A stretch of DNA of 64,000 bases, from assembly GCA_963693315.1 (NCBI GenBank), contig OY856188.1, positions 222,567,517 through 222,631,516 of the forward strand. Reading direction: 5' to 3'. The notes beneath the pieces were generated by a model that searched no databases, was not told the DNA's origin, and was given only the letters and a program-made list of their open reading frames with translations. Within the stretch, counting starts at the first letter, position 1. Each line of letters starts with the position of its first letter. The translations under genes were made by a program, and so were the position numbers. This DNA comes from Diogma glabrata. Taxonomy: Eukaryota; Arthropoda; Insecta; Diptera; Cylindrotomidae. This document shows, in pieces, positions 44,712 through 58,726 of the stretch.

Positions 44712-44852
44712 AAAAATAGTATATGATGCACGGACGTAAGCTATTTTGGACTTAATGTGGGTGCAAATCTCGGCTAGCGCCTCGATTTGCATACTCCACA
44801 TCCGTCCAAAATCTTTAGCTTTACGTCCTAGCATCATAATGTACTATTTTTG
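44712..44852. repeat. Hairpin element centred on CTCGGCTAGCGCCTCGA
   Basis: Arms AAAAAATAGTATATGATGC and GCATCATAATGTACTATTTT, then GGACGTAA/TTACGTCC and TTTTGGAC/GTCCAAAA, then GCAAATC/GATTTGC close on CTCGGCTAGCGCCTCGA. No coding content. Confidence 0.8.
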
Positions 44853-44919
44853 TACGAGTAAACCGTAAAATTCACTTTTACGATTCAAAGATTGTACATA
44901 AAGCAGGCCCTTTTTACTA

Positions 44920-44982
44920 TTGAAATAACAATGCTAAAAGTGAAATAACAATGCCTAAAATTAAAATAACAATGCCTAAAGT
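44920..44982. repeat. Three 21-bp tandem repeats
   Basis: TGAAATAACAATGCCTAAAA-type units at 44,920, 44,941 and 44,962. Confidence 0.85.
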
Positions 44983-45125
44983 TATTATATTTCTATTATT
45001 TCGAAAAACTACTTTGATAAAATAATTTTCGAAAAAATATTTGAATATTTGTGTAAATATATATATTTTTATTTATGCAAATAATACAGAATCTTACTCG
45101 TACAATAATCTTGTATGCAATTCAA

Positions 45126-45223
45126 GCATAAAGTATCTTTTTTGCTTTCGAGTGATTGTTTCTCTCGGCTAACGCCTCGAGCAACAATTTCACTCTCAAG
45201 CGGAAAAGACATACTTTATGCCC
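45126..45223. repeat. Hairpin element centred on CTCGGCTAACGCCTCGAG
   Basis: GCATAAAGTAT and ATACTTTATGC form the outer arm. Inside, CTTTTTTGCTTTCGAGTGA faces TCACTCTCAAGCGGAAAAG and the tip is CTCGGCTAACGCCTCGAG. It is the same tip as the 44,712 hairpin with unrelated stem sequence. Confidence 0.8.
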
Positions 45224-45419
45224 TTAATACATAAATAGCAATTAACAGTATTATAATAAGCAATTAACAGTTATACAATAATTCAAAATTTCATTATCCA
45301 ATGAAACTGTTTGTTATGTTTTGTTGTCATAGTAACATACAATAATTCAAAATATAATAATCCAACGAAAATCAACTTATTTTTTGTTGTCGTAGTTATA
45401 AGTACAATTTGTTTGAAAA

Positions 45420-46075
45420 AATAACAAATAACAAATGCTACTTTACAGCCGCCGTAGTATAAAATAAAAATGGCGTTACTTTTGCAGCCGCAGTCAAAAA
45501 AGTAAGATTTTAACTAACTCCCCTAGCGGCAGTAATGTTAAACTTTACAGCTGTTTGCCGAAAAAAATTTCTACGATAGCAGATGAAAAGTCTATTTTCA
45601 AGCAGCCTTCATCTCCTGTGAAAAGTGGTTTTTTCCACTAGTGTAAAATCATTTTCGCTAAATAACAAATTGTAGTTGCTATGGTATTTTCATATAACTT
45701 TACAAAAAATTTAAATAACAGTCACCATTAAAAAAGAATGCGAATTTTGTCAAACTATAGACTCAACACAAAAAGTATCACTTTAGTTTCTAATTAAATA
45801 ATGCACTATTTTGGCAATCGGCTGTAAAATTTAACTGTACCGCCGCTTGGGAGAAGGCTCAAGTCTTACTTTTTTGACATATAATCAAAGCGGCTGTAAA
45901 GTAACGCCATTTTTGTCTTTTTATTATGGCTACAGTAAAGTAACTTTCATATTTTTACGGCGGCAGAAAAAGTGTCGCCATTTGTTTCCATATTTTTGCG
46001 ACGGCAGCAAAAGTAACATATAACATGAGATTATAAATTTCTTCAAAAGAAAGAACCTTTGACCAAAATATTTTA
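45420..46075. repeat. Mosaic repeat with GCCGCC blocks, partner of 36,400-36,855
   Basis: Contains TACTTTACAGCCGCCGTA, TTTTGCAGCCGC, GCGGCAGTAA and TTTGCCGAAAAA, followed by modules shared with 36,400-36,855 in inverted (45,520-45,740) and direct (45,790-46,075) orientation. A module at about 45,756-45,800 (ACTATAGACTCAACACAAAA) is the reverse complement of the hairpin arm of the 522-bp units. Confidence 0.7.
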
Positions 46076-46319
46076 CGCGATGAATGATGAAAAATGAATA
46101 TTATAAATAAATGTAATGGAAAAAGATCAACTTAAGAACTCAGATAGCTGATGTTCATTTAGAAGACCAGCTCAAGGTACGTGTTACTAAGCTATCTACT
46201 AAGCTACCCAATATAAAGTTTTTTATCAATTTTCTAACACAAAAGACCCTTTAATTTGGTTATGTGGGCCTTTATATGTTTTACATCTTTTTATTTTATT
46301 GTATGAACTATTTACCTTT

Positions 46320-46790
46320 TAAGACGATAAAAATATCTTTTAAGATAATATACATTTTAAACCTACTTCCCACAACAACATGCACTCTGAGGTATTGATG
46401 AACGCTTTTTTAAACTTTTGTGGATTTTCCCGAGACTATTATTCGGGCAAACCATTCCAATTGTACGATGTACGGACAAAGGAATCCCTCTGCATTCTGT
46501 CACTATATGATAGTGATCTCAACAGTTTGACTCTTTGCACAAACCGATTGACAAGAAAAACGAAGAAAAGAATATGTTTGAGGCATAATGGATTTGATTT
46601 CATCCGAACACTGCTGGTGAGGATATTTATAAAAAACAACAAGATCAGAAACAGTGTGGCGATGTTGTAGGCATTTAATGTTAAATTAACAATTCGTTTA
46701 GTACGCTTTCGAACAAGGTCAAAAAGAGCCATTATAGTAACAGATGCAAGCCCCTCAAACTTGATAAGAATAATTGGCATAATGCGGCCT
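46320..46790 (-). pseudogene. LINE 3' fragment, family 1, decayed
   Basis: On the minus strand, several phases together recall the 36,856 fragment: AFDLVVFYKY-like, SDEIKSIMPQTY-like, then DRMQRDSFVRTSYNWNGLPE, and near the end a CATGTTGTTGTGGGA word shared with the other copies. Multiple frameshifts and a stop at the end of the last recognisable block show that it is dead. Confidence 0.65.
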
Positions 46791-47975
46791 GTTTACGATT
46801 TGCCAAATTATAATTGACCTTTAATGGTAAAAAGGTTCCCCATCCGACCTAGATGCTAACCCAACTCTCATTTAGAATATGAGACAACGGTCTTAACAAA
46901 TATATGTATAGTATTTGGATAATTCAATCAGTTTTAAGGTATTTTCTCGAGCCCATTCGATGTAAACATAAAAGGCAACTGTTTGACAAAACTAAATAAC
47001 AACTTTAAGCGAAAGAATTTCAGAATTGCGTCAACGTCGCAACAAAGATTGATGTTTTAAACAATCTACTTATCATCCCAACATAGTAAGAGTAATTAGG
47101 TTTGAAATATTTTATTTTTTTTCATAAATTTTATATACAAAAAAACAGAAAATACAGAAAATTGTGTTGCATGCAACAGTTGAGAATTAGTTTGGTTCAA
47201 TTACATTAAATTATGTTGATAAACTATTTCGTTTTTGGTTCAAAGTAATTTTATGATTTCATTAATCAATTTGGGGGTTGGAAAATAATATTAATTATGT
47301 TACTTTAGCTATGCTATGGTGATTTATTATACATTTTTAGTATAAAACAAATGATTTTGAATGTTTCTGATGTGATAGAGAAGTTTTCTAAAAGTATTTT
47401 GATTAATTGAAAGTGGCCAATTTTATACTACTCGTAATCTATAATTATAACTAAATTATTCTAATGTAACATATTAAAACTCAAGTAAAGTCAATTGTTT
47501 TAGTGCTAGATTAGGGATAATCTAATAACAAAAACAATATTATCATTTGGTATAATGAATTTATTAGTTTAATTTTTGTTCTGTGACTGTTTATTTCGCT
47601 ATAAAATGATATTAAGTCACGTAAAGCATATGAAATTGAACAACTTTAAAAATTACAAGAAACATAAAAATTATATGATAAAAATACGCTTTCAAAGTTG
47701 TTCATGGGAAATATTGTGATTTCGTTTGCTTCAAGCAAGAAAGAATAGAATTTTAATTCTATTTTGGTTTCTTTGCTGTTTCCGTTGATTAAATTATTAA
47801 GGATATAAAAGTGGAATTACGACAGTTTAACATTTTTTTACTATGAATGGAGTAAAATTTGAATCAGTATAAGTTTGAGGCATAGTTAGGGTAGGCCACC
47901 GGGTAGGGTGACCATTTTTTTCTAAGTGAAATCAGTACAACATTTTAAGAGTAATATGTAATAAATGTAATTTAA
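46791..47975. other. AT-rich DNA, no gene recognised
   Basis: No motif-bearing frame was seen. A GGGTAGGGTGACCATTTTTT word at about 47,901 resembles ends of dispersed DNA elements but has no partner. The 5' LTR follows directly. Confidence 0.4.
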
Positions 47976-48613
47976 TGTAATAAACTTCGTCCAGAATGGG
48001 TTAATTTAATTTACTCATAAATAACCAATACATTCAGCTTTCCACATCCAGACTATGGCAAAGATGAATTAAAAGTTAACTCCTTTTAACTAATACATTT
48101 TGCATAAATTAATTAAATATGAGTTCGCTAATGTTTACATTTATGCAAGTATGAATGAAAATAGGTGTGGCCTATTGTTTCTAGAAAATACACTGGAAAC
48201 AAAAACTGAGTAGTAGAAGTTTCTGCTTATTTGTTTTTGAATATAAATAAGCGAACAAAATATCAGATAATCAGTTTTTTAGTTTTAATTTTGCAATTAA
48301 AAGTGTTTATAAATATTCGCAAGTATAAGGAATAATCGGTGGTACTTGAGCCTGGGTACTAATAGTGAAAGAATTTGAACTTAATGGAATAGTAAATACA
48401 GATTTTACGATTCCGATTCTCATTGATTCAAATTGAGGAAAAGCGGTGAAGTTTATCGTACATAAATTGGAGACCCTGGAATTTATTGAACTTAAAATCG
48501 GAAGTTGCTGTAACTGGTTGATAAATAAAGTTTGAGATTTTGTTAACTAAAGATCTGTCTTTTTACTGTCGTATTCGCTCAATAATCGAAAAGAACCAAC
48601 GAAGAGTCGTTCA
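47976..48613 (+). repeat. 5' LTR of gypsy element
   Basis: Begins TGTAATAAACTTCGTCCAGA and ends GAAGAGTCGTTCA. It matches the 3' LTR at 50,690-51,314 over its whole length with scattered substitutions and a small indel (about 48,500). A tail-adjacent GTGGTGTCAGAAGTGGGA follows, a plausible primer-binding region. Confidence 0.9.
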
Positions 48614-48642
48614 GTGGTGTCAGAAGTGGGATTATTGAAACA

Positions 48643-49140
48643 ATGGTCAAGACAGTAAATATTAGTGATCTCAGCCAGACCCAGCTGAAGGATGAGTTGA
48701 GGAAAAGGAATGCTCCAATCCATGGAACGAAGGCAGAACTTGCATTCCGGCTGCGTAAAGTTTTAGAAGAAGCAGGTTAAAACACAGAAGTCATAGAAAC
48801 AGAGCCGGAGGAAGCTCCGGTACAAATGGAAGCTGGAAAAAGAGCGTATGGCTCAGATAGAGTACGTCAGATGGAAGTTGCTGAAGAACCTATAAAAGCA
48901 GCGCTTGAGGAAGTGATCATGCGTGTCAAAAGTCTGGGAGATAAGCCTGAGCGAAATCAACGAAGTAGATCTAGCAAGGTAAGATGCTGGAATTGTGGGC
49001 AGTTAGGGCAAATGAGACGGGAATGCAAAACACGAGTAGCAGCGAAAGAAGGAGTAGTTCCAGTCCAGTTGATGAACCTCTCAAACAAGCAAGTAGATGT
49101 CAAAAAGGAAGGAGATTTCCGCGTTGTACATACACCGTAA
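48643..49140 (+). pseudogene. Gypsy gag with SAP domain and altered zinc knuckle
   Basis: From ATG 48,643 the first 45 codons read as a SAP DNA/RNA-binding helix pair (LSQTQLKDELRKRNAPIHG, KAELAFRLRKVLEEAG), then an in-frame TAA at 48,778-48,780. The same phase continues to 49,140 with an acidic stretch and CWNCGQLGQMRREC, a Cx2Cx4HxC-type knuckle in which Gln replaces His. It ends VVHTP and stop, at the edge of the internal deletion. Only about 165 codons remain, shorter than a usual gypsy gag. Confidence 0.75.
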
Positions 49141-49923
49141 GGGAAGGATACATTGTAACGCTGATGATCTTTCAAGAAGACCCTGTGTTGAGGAGCGCAA
49201 GTCCTGTAGCAGAACTGAGGGAAATGCGGCAATGAAAGTGAGCCAAATCAAGTTCCAAACTCCTGAGGATTGGTGCACCGAGGCAATTAAAAGAGAGCAG
49301 CTAGAAGATCCAGCTATGGCTCCAATATTGAAATGGAAAACCGAAGGAAGGCGACCGGAGTGGAAAGAGGTAGCACCTTTAAGTACGGAGGTGAAATGCT
49401 ACTGGGCGCAATGGGGCTCACTATTGATGGACAACGGGATACTAAAAAGAAAATGGGAGTCCGCTGATGGAAAGAAAGTGTTAGAACAACTGGTGTTGCC
49501 ATCAAGTCGAGGAGAAGAGGTACTGGGAAAGCTGCATGGAAGTATTTCTGGAGAACACCTGGGAGTCAATAAAACCCTAGCCAAAGTAAGGGAGAGGTTT
49601 TATTGGGTAAGGTATCGAACAGACGTGGAGCAATGGTGTCGGCGATGCGATACTTGTGCAGCGAGCAAATGACCAAGAACTAGAACTCGAGGAGAGATGC
49701 AACAGTACAATATGGGCACCCCAATGGAGAGAATTGCTATAGACATCGCGGGGCCATTTCCGGAAACGACAAAAGGTAACAAATACATCGTGGTGGTCAT
49801 TGATTACTTTACAAAATGGCCGGAAGCGTATGCGATACCGAACCAGGAGGCAGTTACGGTCACTGAAACATTAGTCAATGAATGGGTCTGCAGATATGGA
49901 GCACCGCTCGAGTTGCATACCGA
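49097..49923 (+). pseudogene. Gypsy RNase H end and integrase N-terminal half
   Basis: This frame starts inside the deletion junction and reads YIHRKGRIHCNADDLSRRPC, the end of RNase H. It continues into the integrase zinc-binding domain (HGSISGEHLGVNKTLAKVRE, CRRCDTCAASK: the H, H, C, C residues) up to an in-frame TGA at 49,670-49,672. In the same phase follows the integrase core: MERIAIDIAGPFPETTKG with the first catalytic Asp, VVVIDYFTKWPEAYAIPNQE, and RYGAPLELHTD with the second Asp. It stops at the LINE insertion; the catalytic Glu is not present. Confidence 0.85.
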
Positions 49924-50332
49924 CCTGTTGCTGATTTGACTATATTTTATAAATATATTATGGATGAACGAGCTTCTGAAGAGATCAAATCGATTTTACC
50001 TAAATCAGCAAACCTTTCGCGTCACACCAGAGCAAACGTAGCAGCGCATCCCTTTACAGTTCAAATAATTAGGTGTAGAACTGTAGCTTTCCAGCGTGAC
50101 TTTTTCAACAGAGTCTCTCATCTTTGGAATGCCTTACCTTCCTGGGTTTTCCCTGATGAATTTAATCCTCAAGGCTTTAAAGTTAACGTTCATAAATTTC
50201 TCAGAGAATCCTAATTTGCATTCCATTCTTATCCCTAGTTGGCATGGTATCTTCGGATATTCAGAGACGTTAATTTATAATTTATTATAATTAACACTAA
50301 ACATGCCTAACTTTGAATAAAAAAAAAAAAAA
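49924..50332 (+). pseudogene. LINE 3' end, family 2, nested in gypsy integrase
   Basis: Open stretch FYKYIMDERASEEIKSILPK, RTVAFQRDFFNRVSHLWNAL, PSWVFPDEFNPQGFKVNVHK ending at TAA 50,212-50,214, then a short 3' untranslated region and an A-run (50,319-50,332). It is the Jockey/CR1-like C-terminus but a different family from 36,856. It sits between the integrase HTD motif and the resumed integrase C-terminus; about 100 or more integrase residues that should lie between are gone, so insertion was accompanied or followed by a deletion. Confidence 0.8.
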
Positions 50333-50588
50333 ACTAAGGGAGAAAATGAATAAAATCCATCAACAGGTTCGAGACCACATTAAGATTGCCAGTGACAAAA
50401 TGAAAACCAGGTATGACATAAATACAAATAGTGGCGGTTTTCAAGAAGGAGAATTGGTAAGGCTATACAACCCCAGGAGAACTAAGGGAAGATCACCCAA
50501 GCTGCAGCCAGATTGGGAAGGTCCATATAAAATAATCAAACGAATTAATGATGTTATCTACCGCATCCAAAAGGGACCCCGTACCTAG
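50313..50588 (+). pseudogene. Gypsy integrase C-terminal domain
   Basis: Resumes after the LINE tail with REKMNKIHQQVRDHIKIASD, then GELVRLYNPRRTKG and WEGPYKIIKRINDVIYRIQK, the GPY/F module of gypsy integrases. A stop falls at 50,586-50,588; the next codons (MKVIHLQRLAPY) still look like the same protein. Confidence 0.8.
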
Positions 50589-50689
50589 ATGAAAGTTATA
50601 CATCTGCAAAGGTTGGCACCGTACCAAGGTAACAGTACCAATGCGATAGCTGAAATTGTTCGGGACGAACAAAACTAAATGGAGGGCAT

Positions 50690-51314
50690 TGTAATAAACT
50701 TCGTCCAGAATGGGTTAATTTAATTTACTCATAAATAACCAATACATTCTGCTTTCCACATCCAGACTATGGCAAAGATGAATTAAAAGTTAACTCCTTT
50801 TAACTAAAACATTTTGCATAAATTAATTAAATATGAGTTCTCTAATGTTTACATTTATGCAAGTATGAATGAAAATAGGTGTGGCCTATTGTTTCTAGAA
50901 AATACACTGGAAACAAAAACTGAGTAGTAGAAGTTTCTGCTTATTTGTTTTTGAATATAAATAAGCGAACAAAATACAAGATAATCAGTTTTTTAGTTTT
51001 AATTTTGCAATTAAAAGTGTTTATAAATATTCGCAAGTATAAGGAATAATCGGTGGTACTTGAGCCTGGGTACTAATAGTGAAAGAATTTGAACTTAGTG
51101 GAGTAGTAAATACAGATTTTACGATTCCAACTCTCATTGATTCAAATTGTGGAAAAGCGGTGAAGTTTATCGTACATAAAATGGAAACCCTGGAATTTAT
51201 TGTAATTAAAATCGGAATAAATAAATAAAGTTTGAGATTTTGTTAACTAAAGATCGGTCTTTTTACTGTCGTATTCGCTCAATAATCGAAAAGAATTAAC
51301 GAAGAGTCGTTACA
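50690..51314 (+). repeat. 3' LTR of gypsy element
   Basis: TGTAATAAACTTCGTCCAGA to GAAGAGTCGTTACA, 625 bp, preceded by a purine-rich tract. It lacks a short segment present in the 5' LTR at about 48,500. TG...CA ends as expected. Confidence 0.9.
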
Positions 51315-51492
51315 ATATGTACTATTCTTAGTCTCACCTAACCTATGTCTATGTCTTCTAAGTCGAAAGATAAATGTGTAAAGCGAAGTAGAGTAATTTT
51401 TTCAAGTAATTTTTATTACAAGTTCATACCAAACGATGACTCGTATAGTTTTATTTCCGTATTTAAATTGGAACTTAAATTGAAATTTAACA

Positions 51493-52735
51493 ATTACTTC
51501 GGTCTGAAAGACCTAAGTTTTACATTCATGAGCTCAAAGTGAAATTCTCACCCCCACTTTTTTTGGCATTTCTCGACGTTTTAGGACTTACTGATTCTAA
51601 AAAAGCAAAAAAAAAAATGTATGTCTGTCTGCCGGCCGGCCGTCATTACCTACGCTGCAGGGAAAACCGCTTGAGGGATTTCAAAATTTTTTTCAAAGCA
51701 CTCTCGGTTCTAATTTTTTTCTTTCCTCAATGAATGAAGATTGCTGTTTTGCTATAAAGTTGTGTGGTATCAAAATTTGTAAACGGTAAACAAATTCTTC
51801 ATAAATTCTTCTACAGTTTCTATTAAAGTATCCCAATTGCATCGATCAATGGTAATCCATTGTTGATATTTGACTTGAAGGATTCCTTTAACGTCAAAAT
51901 CATTTAGTAATCTTTCTTCCAGTTGTTTTTTCTTCAAGTTTTTTTGGGATTTCAAAATTTTTTTTTTCTAAAAATAGGTATACTCAAGGGACAGGTCCGA
52001 AAGGACGCTGTGTTCGATAACTGTACCGGAAGTCTGTCAAAAAATCATTATGTGTGTCAAAAATAGCAAATTTTCATATTTTCGGCTTAAAAAACGTTCA
52101 TTTTAAGTGATTACGAGTAAATTTGGAGAAATCTTGATGGTAGGGATTGGTATGTGAGATCAAAAACTAGATTATTGCATTATAAGTTTGTCAAAAAAAT
52201 GTTATCAAGTGTGTCAAAAGAAAGATTTTTATTTATTTTTTTACCTAAGTTTTTGGAAAAAAAATAAAATTAGTTGTTTGTTTGAAATGAAATTTTATTA
52301 TTATTATTGAGAATTATGGCATTATAAGTTTGTCAAAAAATGTTGTCAAGTGTGTCAAAAGAAGGTTTTTATTTATTTTTTTACCCAATTTTTGGAAAAA
52401 AATAAAATTGTTTGTTTGAAATGAAATTTTATTATTATTATTGAGAATTATGGCATTATAAGTTTGTCAAAAAAATGTTGTCAAGTGTGTCAAAAGAAAG
52501 TTTTTATTTATTTGTTTACCCAATTTTTTGGAAAAAAATAAAATTGTTTGTTTGAAATGAAATTTTATTATTATTATAGAGAATTATGGCATTATGAGTT
52601 TGTCAAAAAAAATTTCAATTTTTGATTTTGTAATAATTTTTGCAATATTTTTAGAATTTTGGAAAAAGTTTGAATTTTTAAGAATTTTTGGATTATTATT
52701 GGAATTTAGAAAAAGTTTAAATATTTGATTTTTGA
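51493..52735 (+). repeat. Minisatellite-bearing dispersed repeat, copy C (truncated)
   Basis: Starts ATTACTTCGGTCTGAAAGAC; four units of about 140 bp (landmark at 52,177, 52,319, 52,453, 52,590). The usual 3' end (GACCGAAGT) is missing, replaced at about 52,735 by unrelated sequence. A 252-bp insert interrupts it at 51,694-51,945. Confidence 0.85.
51694..51945 (-). pseudogene. Transposase gene fragment inserted in copy C
   Basis: This stretch is nearly identical to 55,333-55,587 and encodes, on the minus strand, LLNDFDVKGILQVKYQQWIT and FMKNLFTVYKF. It is bounded on both sides by GGGATTTCAAAATTTTTTT, which occurs only once at this site in copies A and B, so it looks like a target duplication of about 19 bp. 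The fragment begins and ends inside the coding sequence and has no poly(A) beyond A-rich coding runs. Confidence 0.8.
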
Positions 52736-52769
52736 AACAGGAAACAACAAACAATACAGGAAACAATAC

Positions 52770-52935
52770 ATTTTTTGATCCACGGGTGTGACAACCCCGC
52801 GTACTCCAGTCCCTGCTATTGGCATATGAGTTAACGTGAGATATCGCATACCACTGGCAATAGCAGTGAGATATCACTAGCCAAGGTGATATCTTAGGGG
52901 TGCTAGCGGATGAACTGTATTCAGTCAACGGTAGC
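52770..52935. repeat. Dispersed repeat with GTGAGATATC motifs
   Basis: TTTTTGATCCACGGGTGTGA, then CCCGCGTACTCCAGTCCCTG and GAGTTAACGTGAGATATC. An inverted copy lies at 57,142-57,218. Within 52,840-52,910 GTGAGATATC recurs with palindromic spacing (TGGCAATAGCAGTGAGATATC). Confidence 0.7.
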
Positions 52936-53289
52936 ACTCTCAATCTTAGCTAATGAATATTCCTTGATGCTGGAACGCTGGAGCTTGCTAGAAGAAACGA
53001 GCTTTCATATAACTATATATCTGAGCTTTAATCATTGAAAAATATACTGCGTCCCATAATCAAGGATTATGCCATTAGCTGGACTATTGGCAAACCAATT
53101 TTAGTTTTGTTCCTGCAAATTTTTAAAACAAATTTGCTTTTTATCTCTTATTTTATTTTTATTTTCCCTATCCTATCACGAAATATTGGCCTATGTCATA
53201 TTTTATATGTGATAGGATTTATGGTTTAGTTATCCATTATTTAACAAAACAATGTTAAAAAAAAAAACAGATTTGCGTCCATTAACATC

Positions 53290-53402
53290 CTTTGAACGCA
53301 TGTTGTTGTGGGACCTTGGTCTTAAAAGGTTTTTATGTGTTGTTGTGACACATATTGTAATGCCTACTACACATCACATTTTATTAAAAAAAAAAAAAAA
53401 AA
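53290..53402 (+). repeat. LINE family 1 tail only
   Basis: GAACGCATGTTGTTGTGGGA, TGTGTTGTTGTGACACAT and an A-run match the end of the 36,856-37,305 fragment. Only the last few codons and 3' untranslated region are present. Confidence 0.75.
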
Positions 53403-53546
53403 ATAGCAAATAATATTCCTAACTAGAATATTCTTTCAACAGCTTTAGAAACTCTAACGGTTGATTGTAGAAATTTCCAGTAACACCACGTTCAAAAATA
53501 ATAATAATAATAATAGTTTATTCAGTCAAATAAAGACATTACATAT

Positions 53547-57350
<3,804 letters not shown>

Positions 57351-58719
57351 ATGAGCAATTTCACGAAGATTCAACAACGTTTTGACTTGACCCCTTTTAA
57401 TTTTGATTATTTTTGTTGATAGATAGTCTTTGATAAATATAAAATACAAGTTCTCTTAGAATTTTTTTTTCGACCAGGGGTCTTCAGGGGCACCCCCTCA
57501 ATTTTTGTTATTTTGTGATGTGAGTGCATTTTGACGAGCGATTGTAGAAAAACTACTCAATCGATTTTCATAAATGATATGTCGTTGAATAGGTATTAGA
57601 ACAAAGTATTTAAAAATGTACACTGTTAATTTTTTGAAATAATTTTTAATGGTGTAACATAAGAAAAAAATGGTGTAATTGAAAAAAAGATGGCACAGCC
57701 TTTTTTTTTTTTTTTTTAAACTAAATTGATGCTTATTTTATATCTAACCACTTGTGAAAGTTTAGGAGATGCGATATTTTTCGTTTTAGATATAAAATTC
57801 GTTGGGCATATGACTGTCGGGAATCAGTTTTTTTTGTTCTGAAGGAAAATTATAAAAATGGCGATTTTTAGATTCAGCTTTTTTTTTTATGTTAAATATC
57901 AAATATTTTATTATTAAATGAACTTTTTAAAAAGCAATTTCAGTCAAGTTCAGCAAAATTTTGCGACATTTTGACTCGACCCTTTTTAATTTGGTTTATT
58001 TTGGTCTATATTTAAAAAAATTCTACTTGAAGCCGTATTTTTTATTTATCAAAGGTTATTTATAAACTAAAAATAAACCAAATTAAAAAGGGTCGAGCCA
58101 AAATGTCGCAAAATTTTGCTGAACTTGACTGAAATTGCTTTTTAAAAAGTTCATTTAATAATAAAATATTTGATATTTAACATAAAAAAAAATCTGAATC
58201 TAAAAATCGCCATTTTTATAATTTTCCTTCAGAACAAAAAAAACTGATTCCCAACAGTCATATGCACAACGAATTTTATCTCTAAAACAAAAATTATCAC
58301 ATCTCCGAAACTTTCACAAGTGGTTAGATATAAAATAAGCTTCAATTTAGTTTAAAAAAAAAACAAAGGCTATGCCATCTTTTTTTCAATTACACCATTT
58401 TTTTCTTATGTTACACCGTTAACAATTATTTCAAAAAATTAACAGTGTACATTTTTAAATACTTTGTTCTAATACCTATTCAACGACATATCATTTATGA
58501 AAATCGATTAAGTAGTTTTTCTACAATCGCTCGTCAAAATGCACTCACATCACAAAATAACAAAAATTGAGGGGCACCCTGTGAAGACCCCTGGTCGAAA
58601 AAAAAAATTCTAAGAGAACTTGTATTTTTTATTTATCAAAGACTATCTATAAACAAAAAATAATCAAAATTAAAAGGGGTCAAGTCAAAACGTTGTTGAA
58701 TCTTCGTGAAATTGCTCAT
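57351..58719. mobile_element. Non-autonomous foldback relative of the 53,547 element
   Basis: Ends ATGAGCAATTTCACGAAGAT and ATCTTCGTGAAATTGCTCAT. Arms of about 650-680 bp are reverse complements almost to the centre near 58,035. The arms match the outer arms of 53,547-56,540 (shared GACCCCTTTTAATTTTGATT, CCAGGGGTCTTCA, GTGTAACATAAG, ATGACTGTCGGGAA). No gene lies between them. Flanks offer TTTA on both sides as a possible target duplication if the ends are taken as TATGAGC...GCTCATA. Confidence 0.85.
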
Positions 58720-58726
58720 ATTTAAA

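Larger units (their letters stand above)
47976..51314 (+). mobile_element. Internally deleted Ty3/gypsy LTR retrotransposon
   Basis: Order is 5' LTR, gag with SAP domain and zinc knuckle, RNase H end joined to integrase, nested LINE tail, integrase C-terminus, purine-rich tract (AAATGGAGGGCAT) and 3' LTR. Protease, most of reverse transcriptase and the middle of integrase are missing. No matching target-site duplication flanks the LTRs (TTTAA left, ATATG right). The element is dead as coded but could have moved with helper proteins. Confidence 0.85.

Noticed and set aside
49081..49278. Minus-strand frames across the gypsy pol remnant (also 49,314-49,584 and 49,600-49,800)
   Set aside because: They are shadows of the plus-strand RNase H and integrase frame.
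52584..52943. 119-codon minus-strand frame at the end of repeat copy C
   Set aside because: It spans the junction between two unrelated repeats and has no recognisable motif.
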